From positions 1 through 60,259 of the forward strand of contig BDTD01000030.1 of NCBI GenBank assembly GCA_002897635.1: a stretch of DNA of 60,259 nucleotides, in the 5' to 3' direction. Below, piece after piece: positions 9,375 to 18,999 of this stretch; position 1 is the stretch's first letter, and the number at the start of each line of letters is the position of its first letter. The stretch comes from a bacterium BMS3Abin11 (GTDB taxonomy: Bacteria > Pseudomonadota > Gammaproteobacteria > BMS3Bbin11). The notes beneath the pieces were generated by a model. The model saw only the letters and a program-made list of their open reading frames with translations. It was not told where the DNA came from and searched no databases. Position numbers and translations under genes: made by a program.

Positions 9375-10661
9375 ATGAATATATCCAAATCTTTACTACT
9401 CGGTGGAGCCGCCATGCTGGCTCCGCTGGCATCACTGGCAAATCCGATCGTATACATACCGCTGGGCACAGCGAATGAAATTATGATCGTGGATGCGGCA
9501 ACGGACAAGGAAATCGGCAAGATCAGTGGCTTCAAAAATGTTCACGGTCTGTCATTGACACCCAACGGCGAGTATCTGGTTGTGGGTTCCAATGATGAGG
9601 TGATCGCGGGTCGCTCAAAAATGGCGGGGCATGGAAAAAAGATGTCAGGTAGCACGGGTAAGCCAAAATCTGCTCCTGCAGTGATGGCGAAACCTGCCGG
9701 TGTATCCGCAGCGGATCATGCGAAACATCATCCACAGGCGAGAGGTACTACGAAGACACAGGATCATTCGGCGATGATGGGCGGCAAGCCGAAGGTAATG
9801 GCTAAACCTGTGGTGAAAGACCATGGCGGCGTGAGCAAACCCGGCCAGCCCGGGATGGCAAAACCCAAAGGTATGTCGGAAAAGGATCACAAAAAGCACC
9901 ATGCGGCCCAGGCAGGTGGTTTGCTTCCCGCGGTGGGTATCAGCACAGTCTCACTGGTTCGTGTGGCGGATAAAAAACTGGAAGCTACCATCAAGGTCAG
10001 GGGCATGGCGCATCACACCTTTGTTACACCGGATGGGAAGTATGCCGTATCTACTCACACAACTGCCGGGACGATCAGTTTAATTGATCTGGCAACGAAG
10101 AAAATATTTCGCAATATCTATACTGGGCCGCAACCGAACTATGTCGCGTTTTCCAGGGATGGTGAGCAGATGTACGTGAGTAATGCGGGTAACAACACGC
10201 TCAGTGTTATTGATACCAAAAACTGGATCGTCAGCAGGAACATACTGGTTGGCAAGGGTCCGGAGCACGTCGTAATGTCTCCCGACGAAAAGTTCGTCTA
10301 TACCAATAATAGCCGTGATGGAACAATATCCAGGGTTTCACTGGAAAAACTCAAGGTGGTGAAAACATATACCATTGGCAATAATCCCCATGGCATTGAT
10401 ATCTCTGCTGATGGCGAGACCTTGTACGCCAGTGCAAAAAAGGACAACAAGCTGGTAGCGGTCGATGTCAAAACCGGAAAGATACGTACTCTGAAGCTCG
10501 ATCCGGCACCCTATCATGTCAAGGTGATCGGCAACACCGGCAAGATCTACGTATCCAGCAAGAAAAAACCCTTTATCTGGGTCGTTGATGCGAAACAACT
10601 CAAGGTGATCGGCAAGATTAAGGTGCGTGACGTGGCTCACCAGATGGTCGTCGCCAACTGA
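9375..10661 (+). CDS. Exported YVTN beta-propeller protein with His/Met-rich insert
   Basis: The protein has about 428 residues, a signal peptide (SKSLLLGGAAMLAPLASLANP) and repeated blades of the YVTN/lactonase-like propeller type (YVSNAGNNTLSVIDTKN, YTNNSRDGTISRVSLE, YASAKKDNKLVAVDVKT, YVSSKKKPFIWVVDA). Between the first and second blade lies an insert of about 100 residues rich in His, Met, Lys and Pro. It contains two related units, AKPAGVSAADHAKHHPQA and AKPKGMSEKDHKKHHAAQA, plus DHSAMMGG. Such runs can bind copper or other soft metals. I start at ATG 9375 because AAAGGTG lies six bases upstream; a GTG at 9366 is in frame but inside that site. A periplasmic metal-binding or metal-responsive role is inferred from the insert, the promoter and the neighbouring pump. 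YVTN proteins have no single known activity. Confidence 0.8.
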   Translation: MNISKSLLLGGAAMLAPLASLANPIVYIPLGTANEIMIVDAATDKEIGKISGFKNVHGLSLTPNGEYLVVGSNDEVIAGRSKMAGHGKKMSGSTGKPKSAPAVMAKPAGVSAADHAKHHPQARGTTKTQDHSAMMGGKPKVMAKPVVKDHGGVSKPGQPGMAKPKGMSEKDHKKHHAAQAGGLLPAVGISTVSLVRVADKKLEATIKVRGMAHHTFVTPDGKYAVSTHTTAGTISLIDLATKKIFRNIYTGPQPNYVAFSRDGEQMYVSNAGNNTLSVIDTKNWIVSRNILVGKGPEHVVMSPDEKFVYTNNSRDGTISRVSLEKLKVVKTYTIGNNPHGIDISADGETLYASAKKDNKLVAVDVKTGKIRTLKLDPAPYHVKVIGNTGKIYVSSKKKPFIWVVDAKQLKVIGKIKVRDVAHQMVVAN

Positions 10662-10676
10662 GAAAAACCCCGGGTC

Positions 10677-10716
10677 AGATCTCAATTGTTTCTAATATTA
10701 GAAAAAACTGGGATCT
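10677..10716. repeat. Imperfect hairpin repeat, copy 2
   Basis: An 18-base arm starting AGATCTCAATTG pairs imperfectly with the arm ending ACTGGGATCT, around a TAATAT centre. It is related to the copy at 9135-9174 and lies 16 bases after the propeller gene, where it could end its transcript. The outer bases (GGGTC and GATCC) extend the pairing. Confidence 0.6.
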
Positions 10717-10778
10717 GATCCGGGCATCTTCACTGCACTGCCTGAACCTGGCCCCGACACAGTTGTCTGCTTTACTAT

Positions 10779-10797
10779 TGTGCTAATGTGTAGCACA
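10779..10797. promoter_or_regulatory. Perfect 7-bp inverted repeat, operator-like
   Basis: TGTGCTAATGTGTAGCACA is a perfect inverted repeat with a five-base centre. It lies 18 bases before an ATG that is preceded by GGAG. Sites of this shape are common operators of small autoregulated antitoxin or regulator genes, but the gene behind it here is only a stub. Confidence 0.4.
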
Positions 10798-10815
10798 CAT
10801 CGAGTGGAGTCCGGT

Positions 10816-10902
10816 ATGCTCGAAAAAAGCACCGATAAAAAACCAGTTTACCCCCCCCACTTTGTGAAGTTGCTACCTGCCAGTGGCAAACTTTTCGTGT
10901 AA
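10816..10902 (+). pseudogene. 28-codon stub ORF behind an operator-like palindrome
   Basis: ATG 10816 has a good ribosome-binding site (GGAG, six bases away) and reads MLEKSTDKKPVY followed by 16 more residues to TAA, running into the 3' end of the convergent GGDEF-EAL gene. The expression signals look real but the product is too short for the usual regulator behind such a palindrome. I infer a truncated antitoxin or regulator gene; the family cannot be told from the few residues left. Confidence 0.3.
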
Positions 10903-13900
10903 CAGGGCGGTAAGCTCTTGCGCGGGTAATGGCTTGCTGATCAGATATCCTTGAATACTGTCACATTCGTGCATCCGCAAAAATTTAACTTGCTGTTCAG
11001 TTTCTACACCCTCAGCAATGACATTAAGATGTAGCGTTCGCCCCATGGCAATAATGGCTTCCACCAGGGTCGCATCTTCGGGGTCCTTTGTGAGGTCGCG
11101 AATAAAAGAGTAGTCGATCTTCAAGGTGTTTATGGGGAAGCGTTTGAGATAGCTCAGAGAAGAATAGCCGGTACCAAAATCATCAATCGCAAACCTGACA
11201 CCCATCTTGCTTATCGTTTCCAGTGTATTAATGGTTGTTTGCATATTGTGCATCAGGATGCTTTCGGTCATCTCCAGTTCTAAAAGCACCGGATCAAGTT
11301 TACTATCCTTAAGAGCCTGCTCGACGGTGGCAATGAAATTTGAGTTATTTGTTTGTCGGCCCGAAAGGTTTACGGACATACACAGCGGCTCAAGACCACT
11401 ATCGTTCCATGCGCGTGCCTGTAAACAGGCAGTATGCAGCACCCATTCACCCACGGGGATGATTAATCCCGTTTCCTCAAGCAAGGGGATAAACTCCATG
11501 GGCGAAATCAGGCCCAGATCAGGATGCTGCCAGCGTAACAGTGCCTCAACACCGAAAATGCTTCCATCGGCCAAGTTTTGCTGAGGCTGATAGTAAAGTA
11601 CAAATTCCTCGCGTTCCAGGGCGTGTCGTAAATTGGTTTCCAGATTCAGGCGTTCAAAGGCCTTGGCACTCATGTCAGCTGAATAAAACTGATAAGTATT
11701 GCGACCTTCATCTTTTGCGCGGTACATAGCGATATCAGCATGTTTGAGCAGGGTTTGTGTGTTTTCACCATCGATGGGGAAAAGGCTGATACCGATACTG
11801 GTGGTGATGATAAATTCATATTTATCCAGCCGGGATGGTTGTGACAGGGCATCCAGTATCTTACGCGCAGTGTGGGCCACGTCATCCGCCGAGGCTATGT
11901 CCTCAAGTACGATTGCAAACTCATCACCCCCCAGGCGGGCCACAGTATCACCCTCGTGCACACAACCATTCAGTCGTTCAGACAGGGCCTGTAAAGCCTG
12001 GTCGCCGACATTGTGCCCCAGTGTGTCATTAATAATCTTGAAACGATCCAGATCCAGAAACAGCACGGCTACCGCATATTCGTGCCAGCGCGCACGCGCC
12101 AGGGATTGATCCAGGCGATCCGTAAACAGAACTCGGTTAGGCAGGTTGGTCAGAGCATCATAATGGGCCAGATATTGCAATTGTTTTTCATTTTTTATGC
12201 GCACACTGATATCCTGAATGAAAGCGACAAATACTGGTGGTGACTCTTGTTGTGAGAGTTGCAATCTCACCTCAATAGGATAGAGGGTTCCATCTTTGCG
12301 CTGATGGCGGGTCTGGAGAACTATTTGTTTCTTTTCGCTTCGATACAGTGGTTGCAATAGTTCGGTAAAGTCTTCCCAGGTGTAATCGGGTTTCAAATCC
12401 ACCGGTGTCAACCCCTTCAGTTCCTGTTTGGAGTAACCGAGATTCTGGCAGGCACCACGGTTTACCTGGGTAAAGTACAGGGTGTCGGCATCAAATACAT
12501 AGATCTCGTTGGAGGAATTATCGAGTATCCGGCCAAAACGGCTGTTGAGGTCTTCTGCGGCTTTTAGCTTGCTGATATCGCGAGCGATGCCTTCGACCCC
12601 AATAGGGCTTCCCCGTTTGTCCCGGATATAGTGTGCATTGGTCGATACCCAGACAGAGAAGCCGTCTTTATGTTGAAGCTGGGTCTCATAGTTCTCGATA
12701 ACCCCACCCTGTTCCTCCAGTTGGCGCAGGAATATTTCCCGTCTTTGTGGTTCAACGTATAAATCAGCCAACATCGTCCCTAACAATTGTTCCGGCGTAT
12801 AACCTAGTAATTTCTGCACTGGGGGTGACGCCCGGATGATTCGTCCTTCAGAATCCACTCGATAATAGGCATCCTGCAGGCTGTTAAGAATGGCACTGAG
12901 TTCCTGTTCCGAGGCCCTGAGCATTTCTTCCGCCTGTTTGCGTTCGGTCAGATCTCGCACAAAAGCACTGAATGTCCATGTCTCATCATGATGCAGGGGT
13001 GATACGGTAATCTCGATGGGAAATTCGTTACCATTCCGGTGTAGAGCCCTTAGCTCCATGCGCCGATTGAGAATCGACCCGGCGTCTGTGGCTGACAGGG
13101 TCTCCATACCCCATTGATGTCTCTCCCGGAAGTTGGGTGGGATGATCGTTTCCATCAGGGTTCGGCCAATGACCTCGGACTCTTTCCAGCCGAAGATAAT
13201 CTCGGCCTGGGGGTTCCATTCGCTGATAATACTCTTCTCATCAAAAACGATAAGGGCATCCAGGGTGGATTCGAAGATCATGCGGATACGAACCTCTTTA
13301 TCTTCTAATACCGCTTCCGCCTGTTTGCGTTTGGTGATATCACGGAACATGCCGATGAAACCAATAATGTTGCCGTTGGCATCCTTGACCTGGGTACCCA
13401 GTGTTTCAGTCCAGAACACGGTACCATCCTTGCGCTTGTATCTGACTTCATAGGGGGCATTCACGGTATCTGGACCGGTACGATAACGGCGGCGGCCCTG
13501 ATCCCTGAAGTCCTGTTTGTCGGCGTATAATATTTCAGTAGTCTGGCCAATCAGTTCCTCATCGCTGTAGCCAAACATTGTGTGGACTGCAGGGTTGTTC
13601 ATAACAATGCGGCGTTCGGTATCGACAAACATCACCGCATCCGGAATAGAATTGAACATGGCCTCGAATTCGACCTTGCTACGGGCCAGTGCCTCCGTAG
13701 CCAGTTTATACGTGGTGATATCGAACATGTGACCCTGCAGGATGACCGGGTCGGTATCATTTTTTACGATGCTCACACTGTCACGAATCCAGACAATCCG
13801 GCCATCTGCTGCGATCATCCGGTATTCAAATTCGTGGTCTTCACCACGACCGATGGCTGCCTGACGAAAACTGGGTGTCGCTTCACGATCCTCCGGGTGA

Positions 13901-14115
13901 AGATGCCTGGTCCAGAAATTCTTCTGATACCAGTCTTCCACAGGGTAACCGAGCAGTGCATCGACTTTCGGGCCAACATAGGAAAAGCACAAAGTACTCG
14001 GGTCGGCTTCCCAGGGCACGGCACTGGCCGATTCCACCAGGTGGCGAAAAAACCCCTCATTTTTACATAGCGCCTGTTCGATCTGTTTGCGCCTGCTGGT
14101 AATATCATTTTGCAC
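10873..14115 (-). CDS. Multi-PAS GGDEF-EAL cyclic-di-GMP protein
   Basis: About 1,080 residues. Five PAS/PAC sensor modules run from about residue 15 to 640, each ending in the PAC-type tail (for example [43 protein letters not shown]). They are followed by a GGDEF domain with an intact RLGGDEF active-site loop and then an EAL domain with [18 protein letters not shown] and EGVETEQQ. It can in principle make and degrade cyclic di-GMP, and is probably cytoplasmic because no membrane segment is visible. I prefer GTG 14115, which has AAGAGGTG upstream; a TTG at 14148 is in frame. The protein opens with [16 protein letters not shown], itself a PAC tail, so an upstream PAS module may have been lost. 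Confidence 0.85.
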   Translation of the reverse strand: MQNDITSRRKQIEQALCKNEGFFRHLVESASAVPWEADPSTLCFSYVGPKVDALLGYPVEDWYQKNFWTRHLHPEDREATPSFRQAAIGRGEDHEFEYRMIAADGRIVWIRDSVSIVKNDTDPVILQGHMFDITTYKLATEALARSKVEFEAMFNSIPDAVMFVDTERRIVMNNPAVHTMFGYSDEELIGQTTEILYADKQDFRDQGRRRYRTGPDTVNAPYEVRYKRKDGTVFWTETLGTQVKDANGNIIGFIGMFRDITKRKQAEAVLEDKEVRIRMIFESTLDALIVFDEKSIISEWNPQAEIIFGWKESEVIGRTLMETIIPPNFRERHQWGMETLSATDAGSILNRRMELRALHRNGNEFPIEITVSPLHHDETWTFSAFVRDLTERKQAEEMLRASEQELSAILNSLQDAYYRVDSEGRIIRASPPVQKLLGYTPEQLLGTMLADLYVEPQRREIFLRQLEEQGGVIENYETQLQHKDGFSVWVSTNAHYIRDKRGSPIGVEGIARDISKLKAAEDLNSRFGRILDNSSNEIYVFDADTLYFTQVNRGACQNLGYSKQELKGLTPVDLKPDYTWEDFTELLQPLYRSEKKQIVLQTRHQRKDGTLYPIEVRLQLSQQESPPVFVAFIQDISVRIKNEKQLQYLAHYDALTNLPNRVLFTDRLDQSLARARWHEYAVAVLFLDLDRFKIINDTLGHNVGDQALQALSERLNGCVHEGDTVARLGGDEFAIVLEDIASADDVAHTARKILDALSQPSRLDKYEFIITTSIGISLFPIDGENTQTLLKHADIAMYRAKDEGRNTYQFYSADMSAKAFERLNLETNLRHALEREEFVLYYQPQQNLADGSIFGVEALLRWQHPDLGLISPMEFIPLLEETGLIIPVGEWVLHTACLQARAWNDSGLEPLCMSVNLSGRQTNNSNFIATVEQALKDSKLDPVLLELEMTESILMHNMQTTINTLETISKMGVRFAIDDFGTGYSSLSYLKRFPINTLKIDYSFIRDLTKDPEDATLVEAIIAMGRTLHLNVIAEGVETEQQVKFLRMHECDSIQGYLISKPLPAQELTALLHEKFATGR

Positions 14116-14148
14116 GAAGCACACCTCTTTATGTCCGACAACTAGCAA

Positions 14149-14461
14149 TGTTTGTTGAAAATCAGCGCGTTTGGACTGGTTTTATATCTTGGCCTGTTTG
14201 ATGATAAGGATAATCCATTGATTATAGAGGATATCCTGTGGATAACATCCAGACAAGTGACAACGGGGTCGGGCCAGGCCAACTCATTGATGAGATTGAA
14301 TAATGGGAATGGGGCTAGAATTAGTCGGCTTCATGCCTTAAAAGGCCCATTCCTCTGGCAAAATAACAACTTTAAGGATGAAGTATTGTGCCGAGAATAA
14401 ATTTCGGAAACCCAGAAAAATGAAAAGGGGTCTACCATCCGTTGACCCCCCTATTCGTTAC
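14149..14461. other. Intergenic stretch, no gene seen
   Basis: This is the upstream region of the GGDEF-EAL gene and the downstream region of the membrane glycosyltransferase. An 82-codon plus-strand frame here shows no domain or ribosome-binding site. Two weak dyads are present: GGAATGGG (14303) with CCCATTCC (about 14346), and GGGGTC with GACCCC at about 14427-14449, the latter possibly ending the glycosyltransferase transcript. Confidence 0.4.
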
Positions 14462-16501
14462 TTATTCACTGTATGCGCCGAATTCAAGCGTCCCTATATT
14501 CCAGGTCTTCCCGGTTCTGGGCACAAGAATCTCGACCTTGATGGCACTCACCAGGACTGGATTAAACCAGATTGTCTGATGGGCACCCCCATAAATGGGG
14601 CGGCCATTTTTGAAACGTATCCTGTCAAATTTATGTTTAATGTTGTCCGCCAGGATAGTCCACGAGTTGTCGATTTTGCCATAAATCCTGATTGTATCTG
14701 CGGCAAAATCATTCGGAATTTTAGGATAAGGGAAAGGATAAACCAAAGTTACCCTTTGTATTTTTATCTTGTTTCTGAAATCAGCCTGTAACCACATGTC
14801 TGCTTGTTGACTAACACCACTATTCCATGCGCTGTTTTCGCTAGAGTCACTTAAATTTGAGAGTGTTGAGGCGTTATTAGCCGCGGTAAGCGAATAATCA
14901 GTTGTTGCTAAAGTTTTATCATGTACTGAGGGTGGATGGAGAAAATTTTCGTATAGCGTAAATACTCCTACTTTCCTTTTTTCGTAAGACACATTGTATT
15001 TCGCCATCTGCTGTTCAAAAGTGGCGATGGGAAATCGTGTATCAAATCCGGTTGACAGAACATATGGGGCTTTCGGTGACTGGTCAACCAGTTGCTTATA
15101 AGGTTGAGGCCAACCTAAAAAACGTTCATTATATGGGGGGGAGCATATGATTGCCTCGTCTGTCTCGTAGGTAATCCGATAAGCCAACCAAAATGTTGCA
15201 TAACATCTGTCTATATTGTCTCTTTTGAGGGCCGCAATCAGTTCGGTAATGGGCGGTGTCCTGGCAATCTCTCCTGGAAAGTGCGGTAAACCCCATATAC
15301 GGATTATTCTTGCTGAGGTCGTCATATTAAAAAGCACCAGGAAAACGGTGAACGCACCGATGGCCACTCTGACGTGGAATTTGCTAATTGAATAGGCGTA
15401 AGCCAGCAGAAAGGGGAAATAAAGTGCTGGAATCAATAGATAACGATACGTTTCCGATTGTGCCCGTAAGTTCATTGAATAGAGTATGAGCGCTATGATT
15501 GAAGCTGCAACAAACAGATCATGTACCTCGAATGAAGGCCAGCGGTGCCGTCGAAGACGCCGTATAAACAGCATCGTTCTGTTTGCGACAACCAGAATTA
15601 AGATAGCCAGGTAAACGTAAGTAACGATCGTTCGCAGAAAATGGGGTTGATTGAGGTAAACATCAAAATCAGGGAATAAAGTTGGATTAATTCCAAGTAC
15701 TCCTGGCAGGGTCTCAGTGAGCCCCGGGTTCCATAATTTATAAAGAATCTTATTCAATGGAATAAGTTGCGATACTGCACGATGTGCTCCCGGGTAAACG
15801 ATTATTGACAGTAGAAAGGGCAGTAGACCTATCACAGCCCCCGCTGACAGGGATACGGTACGTATTACGATATGTCTGATCTTGTCACCAAAGCACAAGA
15901 ACAAAAATGCCGGAAATACAAAGGCAAGCGACAGGATATGTGTGCTGAATGCAAGTCCACCAAGCACGCCAACAACAAAGATCAAGAAGTTACTGTGAGC
16001 ACGCTTTTGGCATATGTCAAAAAGCAACGCGACAACCCATGCGAATGTTATGGTGATGGCATAATTTGTCGGAATGTAAGCGGACTGGTACATGAGCAAG
16101 TATGAGGATGGAACAAGTATCCAGGCATAGGCTGGCCATCGGCTATCTTTTTGCAGACACCGTCTCGCTATGTATAGAAACCCGATAACTGATATAGAAC
16201 CAAGTATGAATGGCAGATACCGTACACCCACTGCATTGCGTGGCATCCAGTCGACAAGGGGTGTAAGCAGGTATGATTCGAAAGGAAAAAAATAGGGAGT
16301 ACCCGGCATTAAAATCAGCCATGCCCCACCCCAAATCTTCTTGGCGGCCAGAACGCTCATTGCTTCGTCAGTGGTGACTGGCAGATGGTTAAGGCTGGTA
16401 TACATAAACAACGCGCGAAGAAGAATCGCAGCAAGCAAGATAAAAGCCGCGCTGAATTTTAGTAGACGTTTATTCTGAAGATATATTGCTAGTTTTCTCA
16501 C
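14462..16501 (-). CDS. Polytopic membrane glycosyltransferase (PMT/ArnT-like) with C-terminal jelly-roll-like domain
   Basis: About 679 residues. The N-terminal two thirds contain ten or more hydrophobic segments. The first periplasmic loop has TTDEAMSVLAAKKIWGG (family D-E motif), followed by PYFFPFESYLLTPL, the arrangement of GT-C enzymes that use polyprenyl-phosphate sugars (PMT_2/ArnT/DUF2029-like). The last 140 residues (from about NASTLSNLSDSSENSAWNSG, with MWLQADFRNKIKIQRVTLVY) resemble a discoidin/F5-8-type carbohydrate-binding domain and would lie in the periplasm. The start is uncertain: GTG 16501 is used, and TTG 16516 is in frame. The gene stands alone, so donor and acceptor cannot be inferred. 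Confidence 0.7.
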   Translation of the reverse strand: MRKLAIYLQNKRLLKFSAAFILLAAILLRALFMYTSLNHLPVTTDEAMSVLAAKKIWGGAWLILMPGTPYFFPFESYLLTPLVDWMPRNAVGVRYLPFILGSISVIGFLYIARRCLQKDSRWPAYAWILVPSSYLLMYQSAYIPTNYAITITFAWVVALLFDICQKRAHSNFLIFVVGVLGGLAFSTHILSLAFVFPAFLFLCFGDKIRHIVIRTVSLSAGAVIGLLPFLLSIIVYPGAHRAVSQLIPLNKILYKLWNPGLTETLPGVLGINPTLFPDFDVYLNQPHFLRTIVTYVYLAILILVVANRTMLFIRRLRRHRWPSFEVHDLFVAASIIALILYSMNLRAQSETYRYLLIPALYFPFLLAYAYSISKFHVRVAIGAFTVFLVLFNMTTSARIIRIWGLPHFPGEIARTPPITELIAALKRDNIDRCYATFWLAYRITYETDEAIICSPPYNERFLGWPQPYKQLVDQSPKAPYVLSTGFDTRFPIATFEQQMAKYNVSYEKRKVGVFTLYENFLHPPSVHDKTLATTDYSLTAANNASTLSNLSDSSENSAWNSGVSQQADMWLQADFRNKIKIQRVTLVYPFPYPKIPNDFAADTIRIYGKIDNSWTILADNIKHKFDRIRFKNGRPIYGGAHQTIWFNPVLVSAIKVEILVPRTGKTWNIGTLEFGAYSE

Positions 16502-17024
16502 TAATAATATTCCCAACTTCTGTTTGATGATATGGCATGCATGATCTTATGCAGGGTATAAGACAAATAAACACCCTTTCCATTGAAGCCCGCAGCCATT
16601 GGATCACCGCTTAACTCACTTTTCACCCCGATCATACCGAAATTTTCTCCCACCCCACCACGCCGTCCTGAGAATCCTCCCTCTTTCACCCTTTACCCGG
16701 CCAATTTCAGTCATTAGACCAATCGATACCCTGTCGCATCAGTACTTACCGGCGACTAAATTAAATAGTAGACCCCTTATTTTTTGTCGAGAGCGAAATA
16801 GAATAATTGAGCATAAAAGCTAAAGGACGATCTGTCCACTATGATAAGAGCCTGTACCGGGCCAGGGAGCGGGCACGTGCTTACACTGCCCATTTTTGAT
16901 ATCAAAAATGGTCTTCTAAGCCAAAATATTGAATGTTTTACGTCGAAATAGTATTAAATATCTATAGCCTGCGATGGTTCGACCACGGGCATAGCGGGCA
17001 GGTGGAGAGCCTATATAGAGGAGT
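16502..17024. other. Intergenic stretch holding a repeat (copy A)
   Basis: No gene is seen in these 520 bases. The part from 16880 to 16989 is a diverged copy of a sequence that recurs upstream of pckA (18893-18969). It contains a hairpin, CCATTTTTGATATCAAAAATGG, and the conserved blocks CTTACACTGCCCATTTT, AAGCCAAAATAT and AGCCTG-GATGGT. Confidence 0.5.
16880..16989. repeat. pckA-flanking repeat, copy A
   Basis: It shares CTTACACTGCCCATTTT, CAAAAATGG, TAAGCCAAAATAT and AGCCTGYGATGGTYCG with copy B at 18893-18969, but carries about 33 extra bases in the middle. Each copy lies just downstream of a minus-strand gene, so the central hairpin may serve as a terminator. Confidence 0.6.
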
Positions 17025-18659
17025 TTATATTGTAAAATAGGTTTGGCCCTTTTTCTTTTGATGCAGATTAGGCTCTGTATCTTCCTCATATTCCCTGGAG
17101 TTTTTCCTGAATTCGGCGGCCAGCATCCCGGCTTGCTCATCATACGCATTTTTGTCTGACCATGTATTTCGTGGATCCAGTACATCATCGGGCACACCCG
17201 GACATGTGGTGGGTATGTGTAATCCGAATACGGGATGAGTCTTCGTTGGTACATCTTCCAGTTGGTTATCAAGCACGGCGTTGACCATGGCCCGGGTATG
17301 GGCGATGCTAATGCGCTCTCCGACACCATAAGCACCGCCACTCCAGCCAGTGTTGATCAGCCAGACATTGACACCATATTTCTTGGTCTTCTGAGTAAGC
17401 AGTTCCGAATAGCGTCTTGGATCTAAAGGCATAAACGGAGCGCCATAGCAGGCACTAAAATTGGGTGTGGGCTCTGTGATACCTTTCTCGGTACCCGCGA
17501 GCTTGGCCGTGTAACCAAGAAGAAAGTGTTGACTTGCCTGTTCGGGGGTCAGCTTTGATATAGGGGGTAACACCCCGAAGGCATCTGCCGTGAGAAATAG
17601 TACATTCCTGGGATGTCCACCCTTTCCATCGCGTGATGCATTGGGAATATGCGAAATAGGGTAAGCCCCACGGGTGTTTTCTGTTAACGAGTCATCCATC
17701 AGATCCAGCCGACGTGCCTGGGAGTCGAGCGAGACATTTTCCAGAACCGTGCCAAATAGTCTGGTGGTTTCGTAGATCTCCGGTTCGGCCTCCGGGGACA
17801 AATTGATCATCTTGGCATAGCAGCCACCTTCGAAATTAAATACACCATCTTCACTCCAGCCATGTTCATCATCACCGATCAAGGTGCGGGACGCATCGGC
17901 TGATAAGGTAGTCTTACCGGTACCGCTGAGCCCAAAAAATATTGCGGTTTCTCCGTTGGCACCGATGTTGGCCGAGCAGTGCATGGGTAATACATTCTTC
18001 TCAGGCAATAGATAGTTCATGACCGAGAAAATGGATTTCTTGATTTCTCCAGCGTAGCTGGTGCCACCAATGAGTACCAACTTTTTTGTAAAATTGATGA
18101 TAATGAAGGTTTCGGAATTAGTGCCATCTATGTTCGGGTCTGCATGGAAACGGGGGAGGTCAATCACAGTAAATTCCGGCACATGACTACCGAGTTGTTC
18201 CAGTTCAGCCTGAATAAACATATTGCGTGCGAACAGGCTATGCCATGCATATTCAGTAATTATCCGAACTGGCATACAGTATTTTGGATCTGCGCCGACG
18301 AAGCAATCCTGCACATAAACATCTTTCATTTGCAGGTAAGTGGCCATGCGTTCGTGTAGCCCAGCAAATTTTTCAGGGGTGATCGGCTGGTTTAAAGGGC
18401 CCCAGTTAATTTTGTCGATCGTATTTTGGTCTTCAACTACAAATTTGTCGTTAGCAGAGCGGCCTGTGTGGTGACCCGTACGTACTACCAGGGGGCCAAG
18501 ATGGGCTAGCACACCCTCTCTGCGGTTGATTGCCTGCTCGTAAAGTTCTGGTGTAGGCAGATTCCAGTAAATATCATTGAGTCCATGCAGCCCATGGTTT
18601 TCCAGGCCGTAATCACTATGTTTTTCCCCGCTGTGTTCCCTCATGCCACCCCCCGACAT
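17025..18659 (-). CDS. pckA: Phosphoenolpyruvate carboxykinase (ATP)
   Basis: The 544-residue protein matches ATP-type PEP carboxykinase in length (E. coli enzyme 540) and motifs: the P-loop GLSGTGKTTLS near residue 250, the kinase-2/metal-binding DDEHGWSEDGVFNFEGGCYAK, the substrate-binding TGHHTGRSANDKF, and NTGWSGGAYGVG. It decarboxylates oxaloacetate with ATP to PEP, CO2 and ADP in gluconeogenesis. It stands alone, between two copies of a short repeat. The annotated ATG at 18659 has no clear ribosome-binding site; the ATG at 18644 has a G-rich run just before it and could be the true start. No active-site residue appears changed. Confidence 0.97.
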   Translation of the reverse strand: MSGGGMREHSGEKHSDYGLENHGLHGLNDIYWNLPTPELYEQAINRREGVLAHLGPLVVRTGHHTGRSANDKFVVEDQNTIDKINWGPLNQPITPEKFAGLHERMATYLQMKDVYVQDCFVGADPKYCMPVRIITEYAWHSLFARNMFIQAELEQLGSHVPEFTVIDLPRFHADPNIDGTNSETFIIINFTKKLVLIGGTSYAGEIKKSIFSVMNYLLPEKNVLPMHCSANIGANGETAIFFGLSGTGKTTLSADASRTLIGDDEHGWSEDGVFNFEGGCYAKMINLSPEAEPEIYETTRLFGTVLENVSLDSQARRLDLMDDSLTENTRGAYPISHIPNASRDGKGGHPRNVLFLTADAFGVLPPISKLTPEQASQHFLLGYTAKLAGTEKGITEPTPNFSACYGAPFMPLDPRRYSELLTQKTKKYGVNVWLINTGWSGGAYGVGERISIAHTRAMVNAVLDNQLEDVPTKTHPVFGLHIPTTCPGVPDDVLDPRNTWSDKNAYDEQAGMLAAEFRKNSREYEEDTEPNLHQKKKGQTYFTI

Positions 18660-18892
18660 ACTAGGTTGTTTTTGGTTTGGAATGTTGTCTCTACGACGAA
18701 CCTTCGTTGAGGCAACTGACTAAATTACGCCGTCTGTGGAATCAGTGCAAGTCGTTTTGCCAGTAAAAATGGTTAGATACATCAGGAATTACTAAATCAC
18801 GGCGAGTGGAAACACAGGGCTTACCACGAGATCCAGTCGCCACCAAAGCGCTACCACATCATCGACAGGTTTGCCATGGTATCTGGCATAAT

Positions 18893-18969
18893 CTTACACT
18901 GCCCATTTTGGTGCCAAAAATGGCCTTTTAAGCCAAAATATCAACAGCCTGTGATGGTCCGCCCAAGGG
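18893..18969. repeat. pckA-flanking repeat, copy B
   Basis: The shorter copy of the repeat at 16880-16989, in the same orientation, with the hairpin GCCCATTTTGG / CCAAAAATGGC. It lies between the toxin-antitoxin operon end (19000) and the pckA start. The rest of 18660-18892 shows no gene. Confidence 0.6.
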
Positions 18970-18999
18970 ATCTCTTCAGCTTCAAATCATGGAACTGGA

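Noticed and set aside
14152-14400. 82-codon plus-strand frame
   Set aside because: No ribosome-binding site or recognisable domain; it lies in the upstream region of the GGDEF-EAL gene.
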